Shown here in pieces: positions 33,709 to 42,582 of a stretch of DNA of 64,000 bases (within the stretch, counting starts at the first letter, position 1; each line of letters starts with the position of its first letter). The DNA is taken from the NCBI RefSeq assembly GCF_001279725.1, contig NZ_LGDE01000271.1, positions 1 through 64,000 of the forward strand, read 5' to 3'. Origin of the DNA: Streptomyces sp. WM4235. GTDB lineage: Bacteria > Actinomycetota > Actinomycetes > Streptomycetales > Streptomycetaceae. Made by a program: the position numbers and the translations under genes. The notes below the pieces were generated by a model that saw nothing but the letters and a program-made list of their open reading frames with translations, did not search any database and was not told where the DNA came from.

Positions 33709-33746
33709 AGAGCCCCGCCGCCCGGGGGACGTTGCGGCGGGGCTCT
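33709..33746. terminator. Perfect 13-bp hairpin
   Basis: AGAGCCCCGCCGC (33709-33721) pairs with GCGGCGGGGCTCT (33734-33746), followed by TCAG. A strong terminator with no intact gene upstream of it on either side, so it may be left over from a lost gene. Confidence 0.8.
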
Positions 33747-34283
33747 TCAGTGGTGCGCGCCAACGGGTGGGAGGTGGCGCGCCCCCTCTGGGTGGGGTTC
33801 ACGCTACGCCCGACATGGCCGGAACAACACCCCTCAACGTGGCTGGATTTAGAGGTTTGCTGTTCCCGGAGTGGGTCGAGGTTTGGCCAGGGACGGCGTG
33901 GAGTTGCCGGCGTCGGGCAGTTCGCAGCCGCCGCGGCCGTCTACGCGGCACGAGCCTTTCGTGGGTCCGCCGGAAGGTACGGGCTCGCGCGAGCAGCGCA
34001 GTACCGAGGTTCCACGCAGGGTGACCGCGGTCGGCGTCGAGCGGGCGACAGCGAGACGATCCAGCTGTACGTCGTCCACTCGGCCGCCGCGGCGGGGACC
34101 AACCTCGGCGACGGGTGGTGACGAGCTCGTGCACGGTGGGCGGGTGAGACGTCGGGGCCAGACCGCGCCCTCGGCGAGCGGCTGAAGGGCGCCCGGTCCA
34201 ACCTCCGCCCGATGGCCGCGGGGATGCCGCGGTCTCGGGCCGGACGACAGGGCAGGCTCCGTGCGTGTGCGGCGCCTGGCGAG

Positions 34284-34736
34284 TCAGCCGCCGTAGCCGT
34301 CGTCGGTGGCCCGCTTCCGGTGACGATCGGGGTCGTGGATCGCGGTGAGAAACGGCGTGATTCCCAAGGCGTGGAAGCCGTACGCCAGTTGCTGGTACCA
34401 CGCTCGTTCGTTCTCGAGCTCCTCGGACACCTGAACGGGGACTGCGCCGGTGTGGTCGCCGGTCGACACCATGACGACGAACGTCGTGTCCTCGTCTGCC
34501 GAGTCGGACGGATTGGCGATCACCGTGAAGTCCCATGTTGCCGCGCCGGGGATGTCCGAGCCGGCATCCAGGCGCCGCAGGACGAACGTCGGCTGTCCCG
34601 GCAGTACTGCGGACTGTGCCCGGATCGCCATCGTCCTCTGTCTCACGATCCGCCAGGGTGGCTCCGGGCGCGTGTGGTGAATGTCGGAGAAGAGTTCCTC
34701 CCGCAGTTCCGAGTACGTGGCGGCTGTCCGGGCCAA
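34284..34736 (-). CDS. Hypothetical protein, partner of the endonuclease VII-like gene
   Basis: About 150 residues. No ATG or GTG is available near the start of the coding-like sequence; a TTG at 34736 is the most plausible start, leaving 28 nt to the upstream stop at 34765. Protein-like segments are YSELREELFSDIHHTRPEPP, TFVLRRLDAGSDIPGAATWD, FTVIANPSDSADEDTTFVVM and NERAWYQQLAYGFHALGITP. No family recognised. Its proximity to the preceding gene indicates one transcription unit. Confidence 0.55.
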   Translation of the reverse strand: MARTAATYSELREELFSDIHHTRPEPPWRIVRQRTMAIRAQSAVLPGQPTFVLRRLDAGSDIPGAATWDFTVIANPSDSADEDTTFVVMVSTGDHTGAVPVQVSEELENERAWYQQLAYGFHALGITPFLTAIHDPDRHRKRATDDGYGG

Positions 34737-34764
34737 GGCCCGTGTGAAGTCTCCCGGGGCCCGC

Positions 34765-36108
34765 TCAGAAGAGTTCCAGGTCCTCGCCGCTGGTGTCCGC
34801 GATGACTGGCCGGAACCGGGCAGGGAGGCCGTCCAGGCGGTCAGGACCGGCCGCTGCGGCGACGGCGGGGGCCGTCTCGGCCAACCAGGCGCGAAACCGC
34901 TCGGCGGCTTCGCGGTAGGGGACTCGCGCCAGGACGCGGTGCTCGCCGGAGGGGCAGAAGTCGACGGCGACAGTGAGCAGGCAGGAACGGGGAGTGTTCT
35001 GACTGCCCGTCCAGGACACGCGCAGGACACCGCAGGGCTTGCGCCCGCGGGGGGCGCGGTGGGTCGGGCGCAGCGATCGGCAGAGTATGTGGGCGGTCCA
35101 TGCGGCGAGGTGCGGCAGGGGCAGGGTGGTGCGCGCGCGACAGCCGGGGCAGCGGTGCCAGTGGCGGAGCCAGTCGTCGGTGTCGGTGTGGAAGAGGCGT
35201 GTGTACCGGTTCGCCACGCGGATGTCGTTGTCGTACAGGTGGTCCGGGCGTTCCTGTGTGTTGCAGGACTGGCAGACGGGGGCGCGGACGTAGCCGTGTT
35301 CGTGGCAGTGGTCGAGCACGGTGGCGGGCGCGGTGCGGCAGACGGCGCACGCCCACCCGGCCACCCTGCGGGAGGTACCGGGCTTCCTGCTGAGCACCGA
35401 GTACAACTGGCCTTCCAGCTCTTTGTCGTACCGGAGCAGTGAGGCGGTGGGGCCCTCGGGGCCCGTCGTCTGCCGACCGCCGGCGTTGCGGGCCTGTCGG
35501 GGAGGGGTGGGCGGCTCGGTGACGGCTGTGCTTGCTCGGCGGGTCCGCGTGGCTTGCACCCACTGTCTTTCGGCGTGCTCGGCCGCGTCCAGCAGCCTGA
35601 CCACGGCGCGCGGCAGCCACCACGTGCGCTGTGTCCCGTCGCGGGTCTGCTCCACGAGCATCTGTCGCCAGTCGATCCCCGCCAGAGGGTACGGTCGGCC
35701 GATTTCACATCGCGCTGCCCGCTCGGGGCCGGCCGGCTCCTGTAGTTCCCCCGTGATGCGTCGGCGCCAACGCAGCGGCGTTTCCTCGTTGCGCTCCTGC
35801 CTCGGCGCTCCACGAAACGGACCGATGCGAACCAGGTCCCGCCGATCCATTCCCACCGCGTTCAGTTCCGCGGCCGCCCGGCGCACCTCGACCTCCGGAA
35901 CACTCCACTGACCGTTGCCCGCCCTCACCATCGCCACCACATGGCCGCCGAGCAGGACGTACCTCACCCGGGCGGGGGCAGGAGAGCGGGTGAGTGCCCC
36001 GGAAGCCGTCGGCACAGCACTGGCGGCCGTCAAATCGACCCACAGGGCGTCCGCGGCAACCAGGGTGATCAGGCCGTCCGTGCGACCGGGCATGACACGC
36101 TCTGACAT
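34765..36108 (-). CDS. Protein with recombination endonuclease VII-like zinc domain
   Basis: 447 residues. Residues 252-290 carry the endonuclease VII/HNH signature: C254-x2-C257, VLDHCHEHGYVRAPVCQSCN with D266-H267-C268-H269, and C279-x2-C282-N283. In this family the DHCH...CxxCN part binds zinc and holds the active-site histidine. The N-terminal 140 residues (RVRYVLLGGHVVAMVRAGNG, LVRIGPFRG) and the C-terminal region (second Cys/His group HRCPGCRAR) are unrecognised. Unusually long for this domain. It could cut branched or foreign DNA; the partner gene downstream is unknown. Confidence 0.65.
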   Translation of the reverse strand: MSERVMPGRTDGLITLVAADALWVDLTAASAVPTASGALTRSPAPARVRYVLLGGHVVAMVRAGNGQWSVPEVEVRRAAAELNAVGMDRRDLVRIGPFRGAPRQERNEETPLRWRRRITGELQEPAGPERAARCEIGRPYPLAGIDWRQMLVEQTRDGTQRTWWLPRAVVRLLDAAEHAERQWVQATRTRRASTAVTEPPTPPRQARNAGGRQTTGPEGPTASLLRYDKELEGQLYSVLSRKPGTSRRVAGWACAVCRTAPATVLDHCHEHGYVRAPVCQSCNTQERPDHLYDNDIRVANRYTRLFHTDTDDWLRHWHRCPGCRARTTLPLPHLAAWTAHILCRSLRPTHRAPRGRKPCGVLRVSWTGSQNTPRSCLLTVAVDFCPSGEHRVLARVPYREAAERFRAWLAETAPAVAAAAGPDRLDGLPARFRPVIADTSGEDLELF

Positions 36109-36416
36109 ACCGACAGGCTAACGGCCCCCGACGCGGCGCGGCGGCGGGTCCCGAGCGCCTCGGTCAACCGGGCCGCCGCCCGCAACTCCACATACCTGAG
36201 GCTCTGGTTGGGGAGCGAACCTTTCCCCTCCAGGAGGGAGCGGGCCGAGCCGCCCCCCGGCCCGCCCGGGGCGGGGTCTCCGGCCGGTCACGGGGTGTGA
36301 CTGCTCCGCGTGGCGGAGGCATGCGCCACCCGGTAGCGTCGAAAGGGCGCGTTCCGTGCAAACCGCTGCGGCCTGACCAGGCAGGGCCGCCGATGTCGGC
36401 AGAGGAACGAGACCAC
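36109..36416. other. Divergent promoter region
   Basis: 308 bp between the reverse endonuclease VII-like gene and the forward peptidase gene. Frames are Arg/Pro-rich and not coding-like. Short GC hairpins (such as CCCGCCCGGGGCGGG around 36260) are present. No clear -35/-10 pair was found. Confidence 0.4.
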
Positions 36417-37973
36417 ATGCCAAAGCACTGCGTCCACGCGGCGGCTGCCGGGGCAGCTCTGGTCTGTCTGGTGGCATTCGGCCCTCCACCCGGCAGCGCC
36501 GCGTCAGCACCCGCCCGGCCCGCGGCCGAGCCCACCCCGGCAGGATCGCCGCAGTTCGTTCCCGGCCCCTGTCCGAAGCCGCCCGAGCCCATCGAAGCGC
36601 TGAGCGGCGCCCGGTGCGGCCTCCTCGAGGTTCCCGAGAACCGATCCCGCCCCGGCGCCCGGACCATCAAGCTGGCCGTGGCCGTCGTTCCGGCTGTCAC
36701 GCCGACGAAGCCCGCTCAGGACCCCGTGGTGTTCATGGCGGGCGGCCCCGGTGCCGACACGTTCGACGACATTCCGTTCCTCGTCGACTCCGGCCTGAAC
36801 AAGGACCGCGAACTGATCATCATGGCCCAGCGCGGCACCCTCTACGACCAGCCGAACCTCGCCTGCCCGGAGGTCGACCGGTTCAACGCGCGGGCGGTCG
36901 GCCTGGGCTACGACGCACCAGAGGCGGAACGACTCTTCCTGAAAGCGGTGAAGGACTGCCGGCACCGCCTGACGGCCGCCGGCACCGACCTGAGCGCCTA
37001 CAACACCACCGAGAACGCAGCCGACTTCGCCGACCTGCGCAAGGCGCTGGGCATCCGCCAGTGGAACGTCTACGGGTACTCCTACGGCAGCAACCTGGCC
37101 CTCACGTACCTGCGCCTGCACCCCGAGGGAATCCGCGCGATGGCGATCGACTCGATCACCCCTCCCCAGGTCGTGACCCTGCCGTGGACATGGGGCAGCA
37201 CCGCCGAGGGGATCGACAACATCTTCGAGGCGTGCGCGGCGCAGCCCGCCTGCAAGGACCGGTACCCGGACCTCCGCCGCACGCTGACGGAGCAGGTGCG
37301 CAGGCTGGAGGCACATCCGCTGACGCTGAACGTCGCGCCGCCGAGCGGAGGGAAGCCGGTCAAGGTCGTACTCGACGGGGGCGCACTGCTGAACCTGATC
37401 GTCGCCTTCACCCCCCGGCCCAAGGACATCCCGGCGGCGCTGGAGGAACTCGCCAACGGGAACCCGGAGCGCTTCGCGAAGGCCCGTGCGGCCGGCTCGG
37501 TCCAGAAGGTCGGCGAGTTCGCCCACGGCCTGACGAACTCGGTGGCGTGCGCTGAGTGGGCGCCGGGGTACTCGGAGTCCGACGTGCTGAAGGCGGGGCG
37601 CAAGGCGTACCCCGGGTGGCCGGACACGGTACTGGCCCAGGTGCCGCAACTTCCCTTCCAGTACCCGGCATGCGGGATCTGGGACGTTCCGGACCGAGCC
37701 TCCGTCCAGCGGGTGGCCACGGTCAGCTCCGTACCGGCGCTCGTCATCTCCGGCACGTTCGACGTGAAGACCGGGGCGAGTTGGGCGAAGGGCGTCGCGC
37801 GCAACCTGTCCGGGTCGACCGCCATTCAGGTCCCCGGAATCGGCCACTGGGTGGTCCCGCAGTCGCCGTGCGCGCAAAGCGTGCTGGCCTCGTTCCTCGC
37901 CCGTCCGAAGGCGCCCGACACCAAGTGCGTGGACGGTCTCGAACCCGAACCGTTCACGATCATCCCGAAGTAG
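36417..37973 (+). CDS. Secreted S33 tripeptidyl aminopeptidase-like alpha/beta hydrolase (first of two)
   Basis: 518 residues from ATG 36417; an ATG at 36393 is possible. Signal peptide about 1-30 (AAAGAALVCLVAFGPPPGSA). Start of the mature enzyme: PGPCPKPPEPIEALSGARCG. Nucleophile S222 in YGYSYGSN; oxyanion region MAGGPGADTF; acid in SGTFDVKTGA; histidine in GIGHWVVPQ near the C terminus. Paired cysteines fit an extracellular protein. This is the SlpD/SlpE/Tap-type family of Streptomyces that removes tripeptides from N termini. It lies 12 bp ahead of a paralogue. Confidence 0.88.
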   Translation: MPKHCVHAAAAGAALVCLVAFGPPPGSAASAPARPAAEPTPAGSPQFVPGPCPKPPEPIEALSGARCGLLEVPENRSRPGARTIKLAVAVVPAVTPTKPAQDPVVFMAGGPGADTFDDIPFLVDSGLNKDRELIIMAQRGTLYDQPNLACPEVDRFNARAVGLGYDAPEAERLFLKAVKDCRHRLTAAGTDLSAYNTTENAADFADLRKALGIRQWNVYGYSYGSNLALTYLRLHPEGIRAMAIDSITPPQVVTLPWTWGSTAEGIDNIFEACAAQPACKDRYPDLRRTLTEQVRRLEAHPLTLNVAPPSGGKPVKVVLDGGALLNLIVAFTPRPKDIPAALEELANGNPERFAKARAAGSVQKVGEFAHGLTNSVACAEWAPGYSESDVLKAGRKAYPGWPDTVLAQVPQLPFQYPACGIWDVPDRASVQRVATVSSVPALVISGTFDVKTGASWAKGVARNLSGSTAIQVPGIGHWVVPQSPCAQSVLASFLARPKAPDTKCVDGLEPEPFTIIPK

Positions 37974-37985
37974 CCGGGAGGGCAG

Positions 37986-39584
37986 ATGACACGCCGTCAA
38001 GCGCACCGTCGTCGCCGCACCGCACGACGACTCCTGGCCACCTCGGCCGGCGTGGCGACCGGTCTCCTCGTCACCGGCCTGCTCTCCGCGCCCACTCAGA
38101 CGAAGGCGCACGCCGACGACGGAGCGCCGATCGGCACCGTCGCCCGGACGGTGGGCGACGCCCGCTACGAGCCGGGCCCCTGCCCGAAGACACCGGAACC
38201 CGTGGAGGAGCTGGAAGGGGCCCGCTGCGGAACGCTCACCGTGTCCGAGAACCGCGCCGAACCAAGCGGCAAGACGATCGAACTCGGTGTCGCGATCGTG
38301 CCCGCCACGGCCGGTACACCGAAGTCCGACCCCATCGTCTGGCTCGCGGGCGGACCGGGAGACGACGCCGTGGGCGAGGCGAAGTTGGCGATCGGCGCCG
38401 GCCTGAACCGCGACCGTGACGTGATCCTCATGTCCCAGCGCGGTACGTACTCGGCCGACCCGACGGCCCTCTGCCCCAACATCGACCAATTCAACGCACG
38501 CGCGGTCGGCCTCGTCTACGACGCTCCGTCCACCGAACGACTGCACGTCGAGGCCACGAAGGCCTGCCGCGACCAACTGGCGGGCCGCGGGCTCGACCTC
38601 AGCGCCTACAACGACACCGAGAGCGCCGCCGACTACGAGGACCTGCGCTCCACTCTGGGCATCAAGCAGTGGAACCTGTACGGCATCTCCTACGGAACCC
38701 ACCTGGCCCTGGTCTACATGCGCCTGCACCCCGAGGGGCTCCGCTCGGTGGGCATCGACGGCATACTGCCGCCGTCCAGGGCCGGGTCGGCGGCGACGTG
38801 GAGCAGCGCCCGGCAGGGCATCGACGGCCTGTTCAAGGCCTGCGCGGACCAGCCGGCGTGCGACAAGCGCTACCCGAACCTGTCGGCCACCTTCGACAAG
38901 CTCGTCAGCGACCTCGAAGCCAAGCCGGTCACCACCACCGTCACGCTCCCCGGCCACGACAAGCCGGTCAAGGTCGTACTGGACGGCGGAGCCCTGGTCA
39001 ACTGGATGACCTCCGCCACCCACGTCGCACCGCAGGTGCCCCGCGCCCTCGACGAGCTGGCCCACGGCAAGCCGCAGCGGATCGCTCGGCAGTGGGCGGG
39101 CGGCAAGCTCAGCCCGCAGGCCATCGGCAGGGTTGCGCACGGTCTCGCCTACGGCGTTTTCTGCAGCGCGTGGACGCCGTACGAGAGCCAGGAGCAGGCA
39201 CTCAAGGGCGGACAGGACGCCTTCCCGTCGTTCCCCCGCTCGGTACAGGCCCAGGCGCCGCAGCTCACCTTCCTCCGCCCGGACTGCGATGTCTGGAACG
39301 TCCCCCCTGCGGACCCCTCGATCCGTGACGTCACGCGCGGCGACATCCCCACCCTCGCCCTGTCGGGCAGCTTCGACTCCCAGACCGGGGCGGACAACGG
39401 GCCGTACGTCGCCCGCACGCTGAGCAAGGCCAAGGTCGTCACGATCCCCTACCAGCCGCACGTGGTGATCGCCACGTCGAAGTGCGCCCAGGAGATCGCC
39501 GTCTCCTTCTTCGATACCCCGGACGCGCCGAAGACCGGCTGCCTGAAGGGCCTGGAGCCGCCCGAGTTCGAGATCGCTCCCTGA
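37986..39584 (+). CDS. Secreted S33 tripeptidyl aminopeptidase-like alpha/beta hydrolase (second of two)
   Basis: 532 residues; ATG with GGGAGG 6 nt upstream, 12 bp after the paralogue. Tat-like basic signal (RRQAHRRRRTARRLLATSAG). Core motifs: WLAGGPGDD, LMSQRGTYS, nucleophile S235 in YGISYGTHL, acid in SGSFDSQTGAD, His in YQPHVVIATSKCAQ. The histidine loop differs from the GIGHW of the first copy. Moderate identity over the full length indicates an old tandem duplication. Probably extracellular peptide salvage with a different specificity. A bidirectional terminator follows. Confidence 0.88.
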   Translation: MTRRQAHRRRRTARRLLATSAGVATGLLVTGLLSAPTQTKAHADDGAPIGTVARTVGDARYEPGPCPKTPEPVEELEGARCGTLTVSENRAEPSGKTIELGVAIVPATAGTPKSDPIVWLAGGPGDDAVGEAKLAIGAGLNRDRDVILMSQRGTYSADPTALCPNIDQFNARAVGLVYDAPSTERLHVEATKACRDQLAGRGLDLSAYNDTESAADYEDLRSTLGIKQWNLYGISYGTHLALVYMRLHPEGLRSVGIDGILPPSRAGSAATWSSARQGIDGLFKACADQPACDKRYPNLSATFDKLVSDLEAKPVTTTVTLPGHDKPVKVVLDGGALVNWMTSATHVAPQVPRALDELAHGKPQRIARQWAGGKLSPQAIGRVAHGLAYGVFCSAWTPYESQEQALKGGQDAFPSFPRSVQAQAPQLTFLRPDCDVWNVPPADPSIRDVTRGDIPTLALSGSFDSQTGADNGPYVARTLSKAKVVTIPYQPHVVIATSKCAQEIAVSFFDTPDAPKTGCLKGLEPPEFEIAP

Positions 39585-39676
39585 TCAACGTGCGCACGTG
39601 GTCCGCTTCGTGACCACCGCCCTTGTCCTCGGCGGATGCTGCCCGCGGGGACCCGCATCCTGGTGACGAGCACGGT

Positions 39677-39739
39677 GGGAGCCGACCGGGCGCCACAGCC
39701 CCCAGTCGCGGCTGGGGGAGCGGCGCCCGGCCGGCTCCC
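39677..39739. terminator. Large bidirectional hairpin between convergent genes
   Basis: Nested arms GGGAGCCG/CGGCTCCC (39677-39684 with 39732-39739), CCGGGCGCC/GGCGCCCGG, and CCCCCAG/CTGGGGG surround a short GC loop. It lies between the peptidase stop at 39584 and the kdpC stop at 39760. Confidence 0.9.
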
Positions 39740-39759
39740 GGTCCGTGCGTCGTGGAACA

Positions 39760-40476
39760 TCAGTGCTGGGGCAGTGCCTTCAGCGCGGTGTTGAGTTCGA
39801 GGACGTTGACGCGTGGTTCGCCCATGAAGCCGAGGGTGCGACCGGTGGTGTGGTCGGTGACGAGCTTCTCGACCTGCTGGACGTCGAGGCCGTTCCGCTC
39901 GGCGACGCGGTGGACCTGGATCTTGGCGTACTCGGGGGAGATGTGCGGGTCGAGGCCGGATCCGGAGGAGGTGACGGCGTCGGCCGGCACGTCCTCGGGC
40001 CGGACCTCGTAGGAGGCCGTGGAGTTGTCGGCGATGACGGCTTCCTTGGCGGCGACGACCTGGGCGCAGAGGGTGCCTTCCTCCGCGCTCGCCGGGCAGA
40101 GGCCGCCCACGGCGCCGTTGTCGGCGGAGCGGTTGGTGGCGCCGGAGAGGATCAGCGCGTACCGGGTGTTGACGCTGTTGGAGCCCAGGCCGTTGGAGGG
40201 GCGCGGCTGGAACCACTTCAGGTCCGGCCGGGCCGCCTCCTCGGCGTCGTTCGGATCGTTCTTCGGGAGGTTGTACGTCTGCCCGATGAGGGAGGAGCCG
40301 ACGACCTGGCCGTTCTTGTCCTTGATCTCGGAGCCGTTGGCGTTGTCGTTGAAGAGGGCCTGGGCGATGCCGGTGACGGCGAGGGGATAGATGACGCCGC
40401 AGATCACGGTCAGGACGAGGAGGGCGCGGAGGCCTGCCCCGAGCAACCGTGCTGCGTTTCCTACGGAGTTGTTCAT
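39760..40476 (-). CDS. kdpC: Potassium-transporting ATPase subunit KdpC
   Basis: 238 residues. One N-terminal membrane helix (LRALLVLTVICGVIYPLAVT), then GSSLIGQ, the family motif WFQPRPS and the conserved DPHISPEYAKIQVHRVA. The last part (TLGFMGEPRVNVLELNTAL) is the family ending. It stabilises ATP binding in the KdpFABC pump. An insertion around residues 115-150 (with two Cys) makes it slightly longer than E. coli KdpC (190). Starts 6 bases after kdpB. Confidence 0.97.
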   Translation of the reverse strand: MNNSVGNAARLLGAGLRALLVLTVICGVIYPLAVTGIAQALFNDNANGSEIKDKNGQVVGSSLIGQTYNLPKNDPNDAEEAARPDLKWFQPRPSNGLGSNSVNTRYALILSGATNRSADNGAVGGLCPASAEEGTLCAQVVAAKEAVIADNSTASYEVRPEDVPADAVTSSGSGLDPHISPEYAKIQVHRVAERNGLDVQQVEKLVTDHTTGRTLGFMGEPRVNVLELNTALKALPQH

Positions 40477-40482
40477 CGCAGA

Positions 40483-42582
40483 TCAGCCGATTCCGGGGAT
40501 GAGGGAGATGAGGAGGTCGATGACCTTGATGCCGATGAACGGGGCGATCAGACCGCCCACGCCGTACAGGCCGAGGTTGCGGCGGAGCATCTTGTCGGCG
40601 CTGGTCGGCCGGTAGCGCACGCCCTTGAGGGCGAGCGGTACGAGCGCGATGATGATCAGCGCGTTGAAGATGACGGCGGAGAGGATCGCGGACTCGGGGG
40701 AGGTCAGGCCCATGACGTTGAGCTTGTCGAGGCCCGGGTAGACCACGGCGAACATGGCCGGGATGATCGCGAAGTACTTGGCGACGTCGTTGGCGATGGA
40801 GAACGTCGTCAGCGCGCCGCGCGTGATCAGCAACTGCTTGCCGATCTCGACGATCTCGATGAGCTTGGTGGGGTTGGAGTCGAGGTCCACCATGTTCCCG
40901 GCCTCCTTGGCGGCCGAGGTGCCCGTGTTCATGGCGACCCCGACGTCGGCCTGGGCGAGGGCGGGCGCGTCATTCGTGCCGTCGCCGGTCATCGCGACCA
41001 GCTTGCCGCCGGCCTGCTCGCGCTTGATGAGGGCCATCTTGTCCTCGGGCGTGGCCTCGGCGAGGAAGTCGTCCACGCCCGCCTCCTCCGCGATGGCCTT
41101 CGCGGTGAGCGGATTGTCGCCCGTGATCATGATCGTCTTGATGCCCATGCGGCGAAGCTCGTCGAAGCGTTCGCGCATGCCTTCCTTCACGACGTCCTTG
41201 AGGTGGATGACGCCCAGGACCCGGGCGCCCCGGTCGTCCTTGACGGCGACGAGGAGGGGCGTGCCGCCGGCTTCCGAGATCCGGTCGGCGAGGACGTCGG
41301 CGTCGTCGGAGACCTGACCGCCCTGCTCCTTCACCCAGGTGATGACCGAGCCGGCGGCGCCCTTGCGGGTCTGCCTGCCGTCCATGTCGACACCCGACAT
41401 ACGGGTTTGCGCGGTGAAGGCGATCCACTCGGCCTGCGACAGTTCGCCCTGGTGGCGTTCGCGCAGCCCGTACTTCTCCTTCGCGAGGACCACGATGGAG
41501 CGGCCTTCGGGAGTTTCGTCCGCCAGCGACGAAAGCTGCGCGGCGTCCGCCAGTTCGGCCTCCGTGGTGCCCTTGACCGGTACGAATTCGGAGGCTTGGC
41601 GGTTGCCGAGGGTGATGGTGCCGGTCTTGTCGAGCAGCAGCGTCGACACGTCGCCCGCCGCTTCCACCGCGCGGCCGGACATGGCCAGGACGTTGCGCTG
41701 GACCAGGCGGTCCATGCCCGCGATGCCGATGGCGGAGAGCAGCGCGCCGATGGTGGTGGGGATCAGGCAGACCAGCAGGGCGGTGAGCACGATCATCGAC
41801 TGCTCGGCGCCCGCGTAGATCGCGAACGGTTGCAGGGTGACGACGGCCAGCAGGAAGACGATGGTCAGCGAGGCGAGCAGGATGTTCAGCGCGATCTCGT
41901 TGGGCGTCTTCTGCCGCGCCGCGCCCTCGACCAGCGCGATCATGCGGTCGATGAAGGTCTCGCCGGGCTTCGTCGTGATCTTGACGACGATCCGGTCGGA
42001 GAGGACCTTCGTGCCACCCGTGACCGCGCTGCGGTCGCCGCCCGACTCGCGGATGACGGGCGCGGATTCGCCGGTGATGGCCGACTCGTCCACCGACGCG
42101 ACGCCCTCGACGACGTCACCGTCACCGGGGATGATGTCGCCCGCCTCGCAGATCACCAGGTCGCCGATACGGAGCTCCGCGCCGGGGACCCGTTCCTCCA
42201 TCGAGCCGTCGAGGCGGCGGGCGACCGTGTCAGTCTTCGCCTTGCGGAGGGTGTCGGCCTGGGCCTTGCCGCGGCCCTCGGCGACGGCCTCGGCGAGGTT
42301 GGCGAAGATCGTGGTCAGCCACAGCCAGCCGGTGATCGCCCAACCGAACCAGTCCGTCGGATCCTTGACCGCCAGCACGGTCGTGACGACCGAGCCGATC
42401 AGGACCACGAACATGACCGGGGACTTGATCATCACGCGCGGGTCGAGCTTGCGCACCGCGTCCGGGAAGGACTTCAGCAGTGCCTTGGGATCGAAGAGCC
42501 CCCCGCCGACACGGCCGGCCGCGGGCGGGTGCCCGGTGGGAACGTCCTCGTGCGGGGCACGGGTGGGAGTGATGGTGCTCAT
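40483..42582 (-). CDS. kdpB: Potassium-transporting P-type ATPase subunit KdpB
   Basis: 699 residues from ATG 42582, 4-nt overlap with kdpA. P-type motifs: TGES ([10 protein letters not shown]), [10 protein letters not shown] with the phosphorylated Asp, [20 protein letters not shown], and the membrane segment [20 protein letters not shown]. Full length. It couples ATP hydrolysis to K+ uptake through KdpA, in the cytoplasmic membrane, under low external K+. No KdpDE genes lie in the window. Confidence 0.98.
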   Translation of the reverse strand: MSTITPTRAPHEDVPTGHPPAAGRVGGGLFDPKALLKSFPDAVRKLDPRVMIKSPVMFVVLIGSVVTTVLAVKDPTDWFGWAITGWLWLTTIFANLAEAVAEGRGKAQADTLRKAKTDTVARRLDGSMEERVPGAELRIGDLVICEAGDIIPGDGDVVEGVASVDESAITGESAPVIRESGGDRSAVTGGTKVLSDRIVVKITTKPGETFIDRMIALVEGAARQKTPNEIALNILLASLTIVFLLAVVTLQPFAIYAGAEQSMIVLTALLVCLIPTTIGALLSAIGIAGMDRLVQRNVLAMSGRAVEAAGDVSTLLLDKTGTITLGNRQASEFVPVKGTTEAELADAAQLSSLADETPEGRSIVVLAKEKYGLRERHQGELSQAEWIAFTAQTRMSGVDMDGRQTRKGAAGSVITWVKEQGGQVSDDADVLADRISEAGGTPLLVAVKDDRGARVLGVIHLKDVVKEGMRERFDELRRMGIKTIMITGDNPLTAKAIAEEAGVDDFLAEATPEDKMALIKREQAGGKLVAMTGDGTNDAPALAQADVGVAMNTGTSAAKEAGNMVDLDSNPTKLIEIVEIGKQLLITRGALTTFSIANDVAKYFAIIPAMFAVVYPGLDKLNVMGLTSPESAILSAVIFNALIIIALVPLALKGVRYRPTSADKMLRRNLGLYGVGGLIAPFIGIKVIDLLISLIPGIG

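Larger units (their letters stand above)
33493..34283. other. Gene-poor, decayed-looking region
   Basis: Contains four 8-bp repeats (33619-33650) and a perfect terminator (33709-33746). Past 33850 only short frames of poor character exist on either strand, for example a 76-codon reverse frame at 33849-34079. No protein family, tRNA or attachment site could be recognised. It may be the scar of an insertion or deletion. Confidence 0.5.

Noticed and set aside
33849..34185. Short frames on both strands (76 and 104 codons) in the gene-poor region
   Set aside because: No ribosome binding site, skewed Arg/Ser/Pro composition, no family resemblance.
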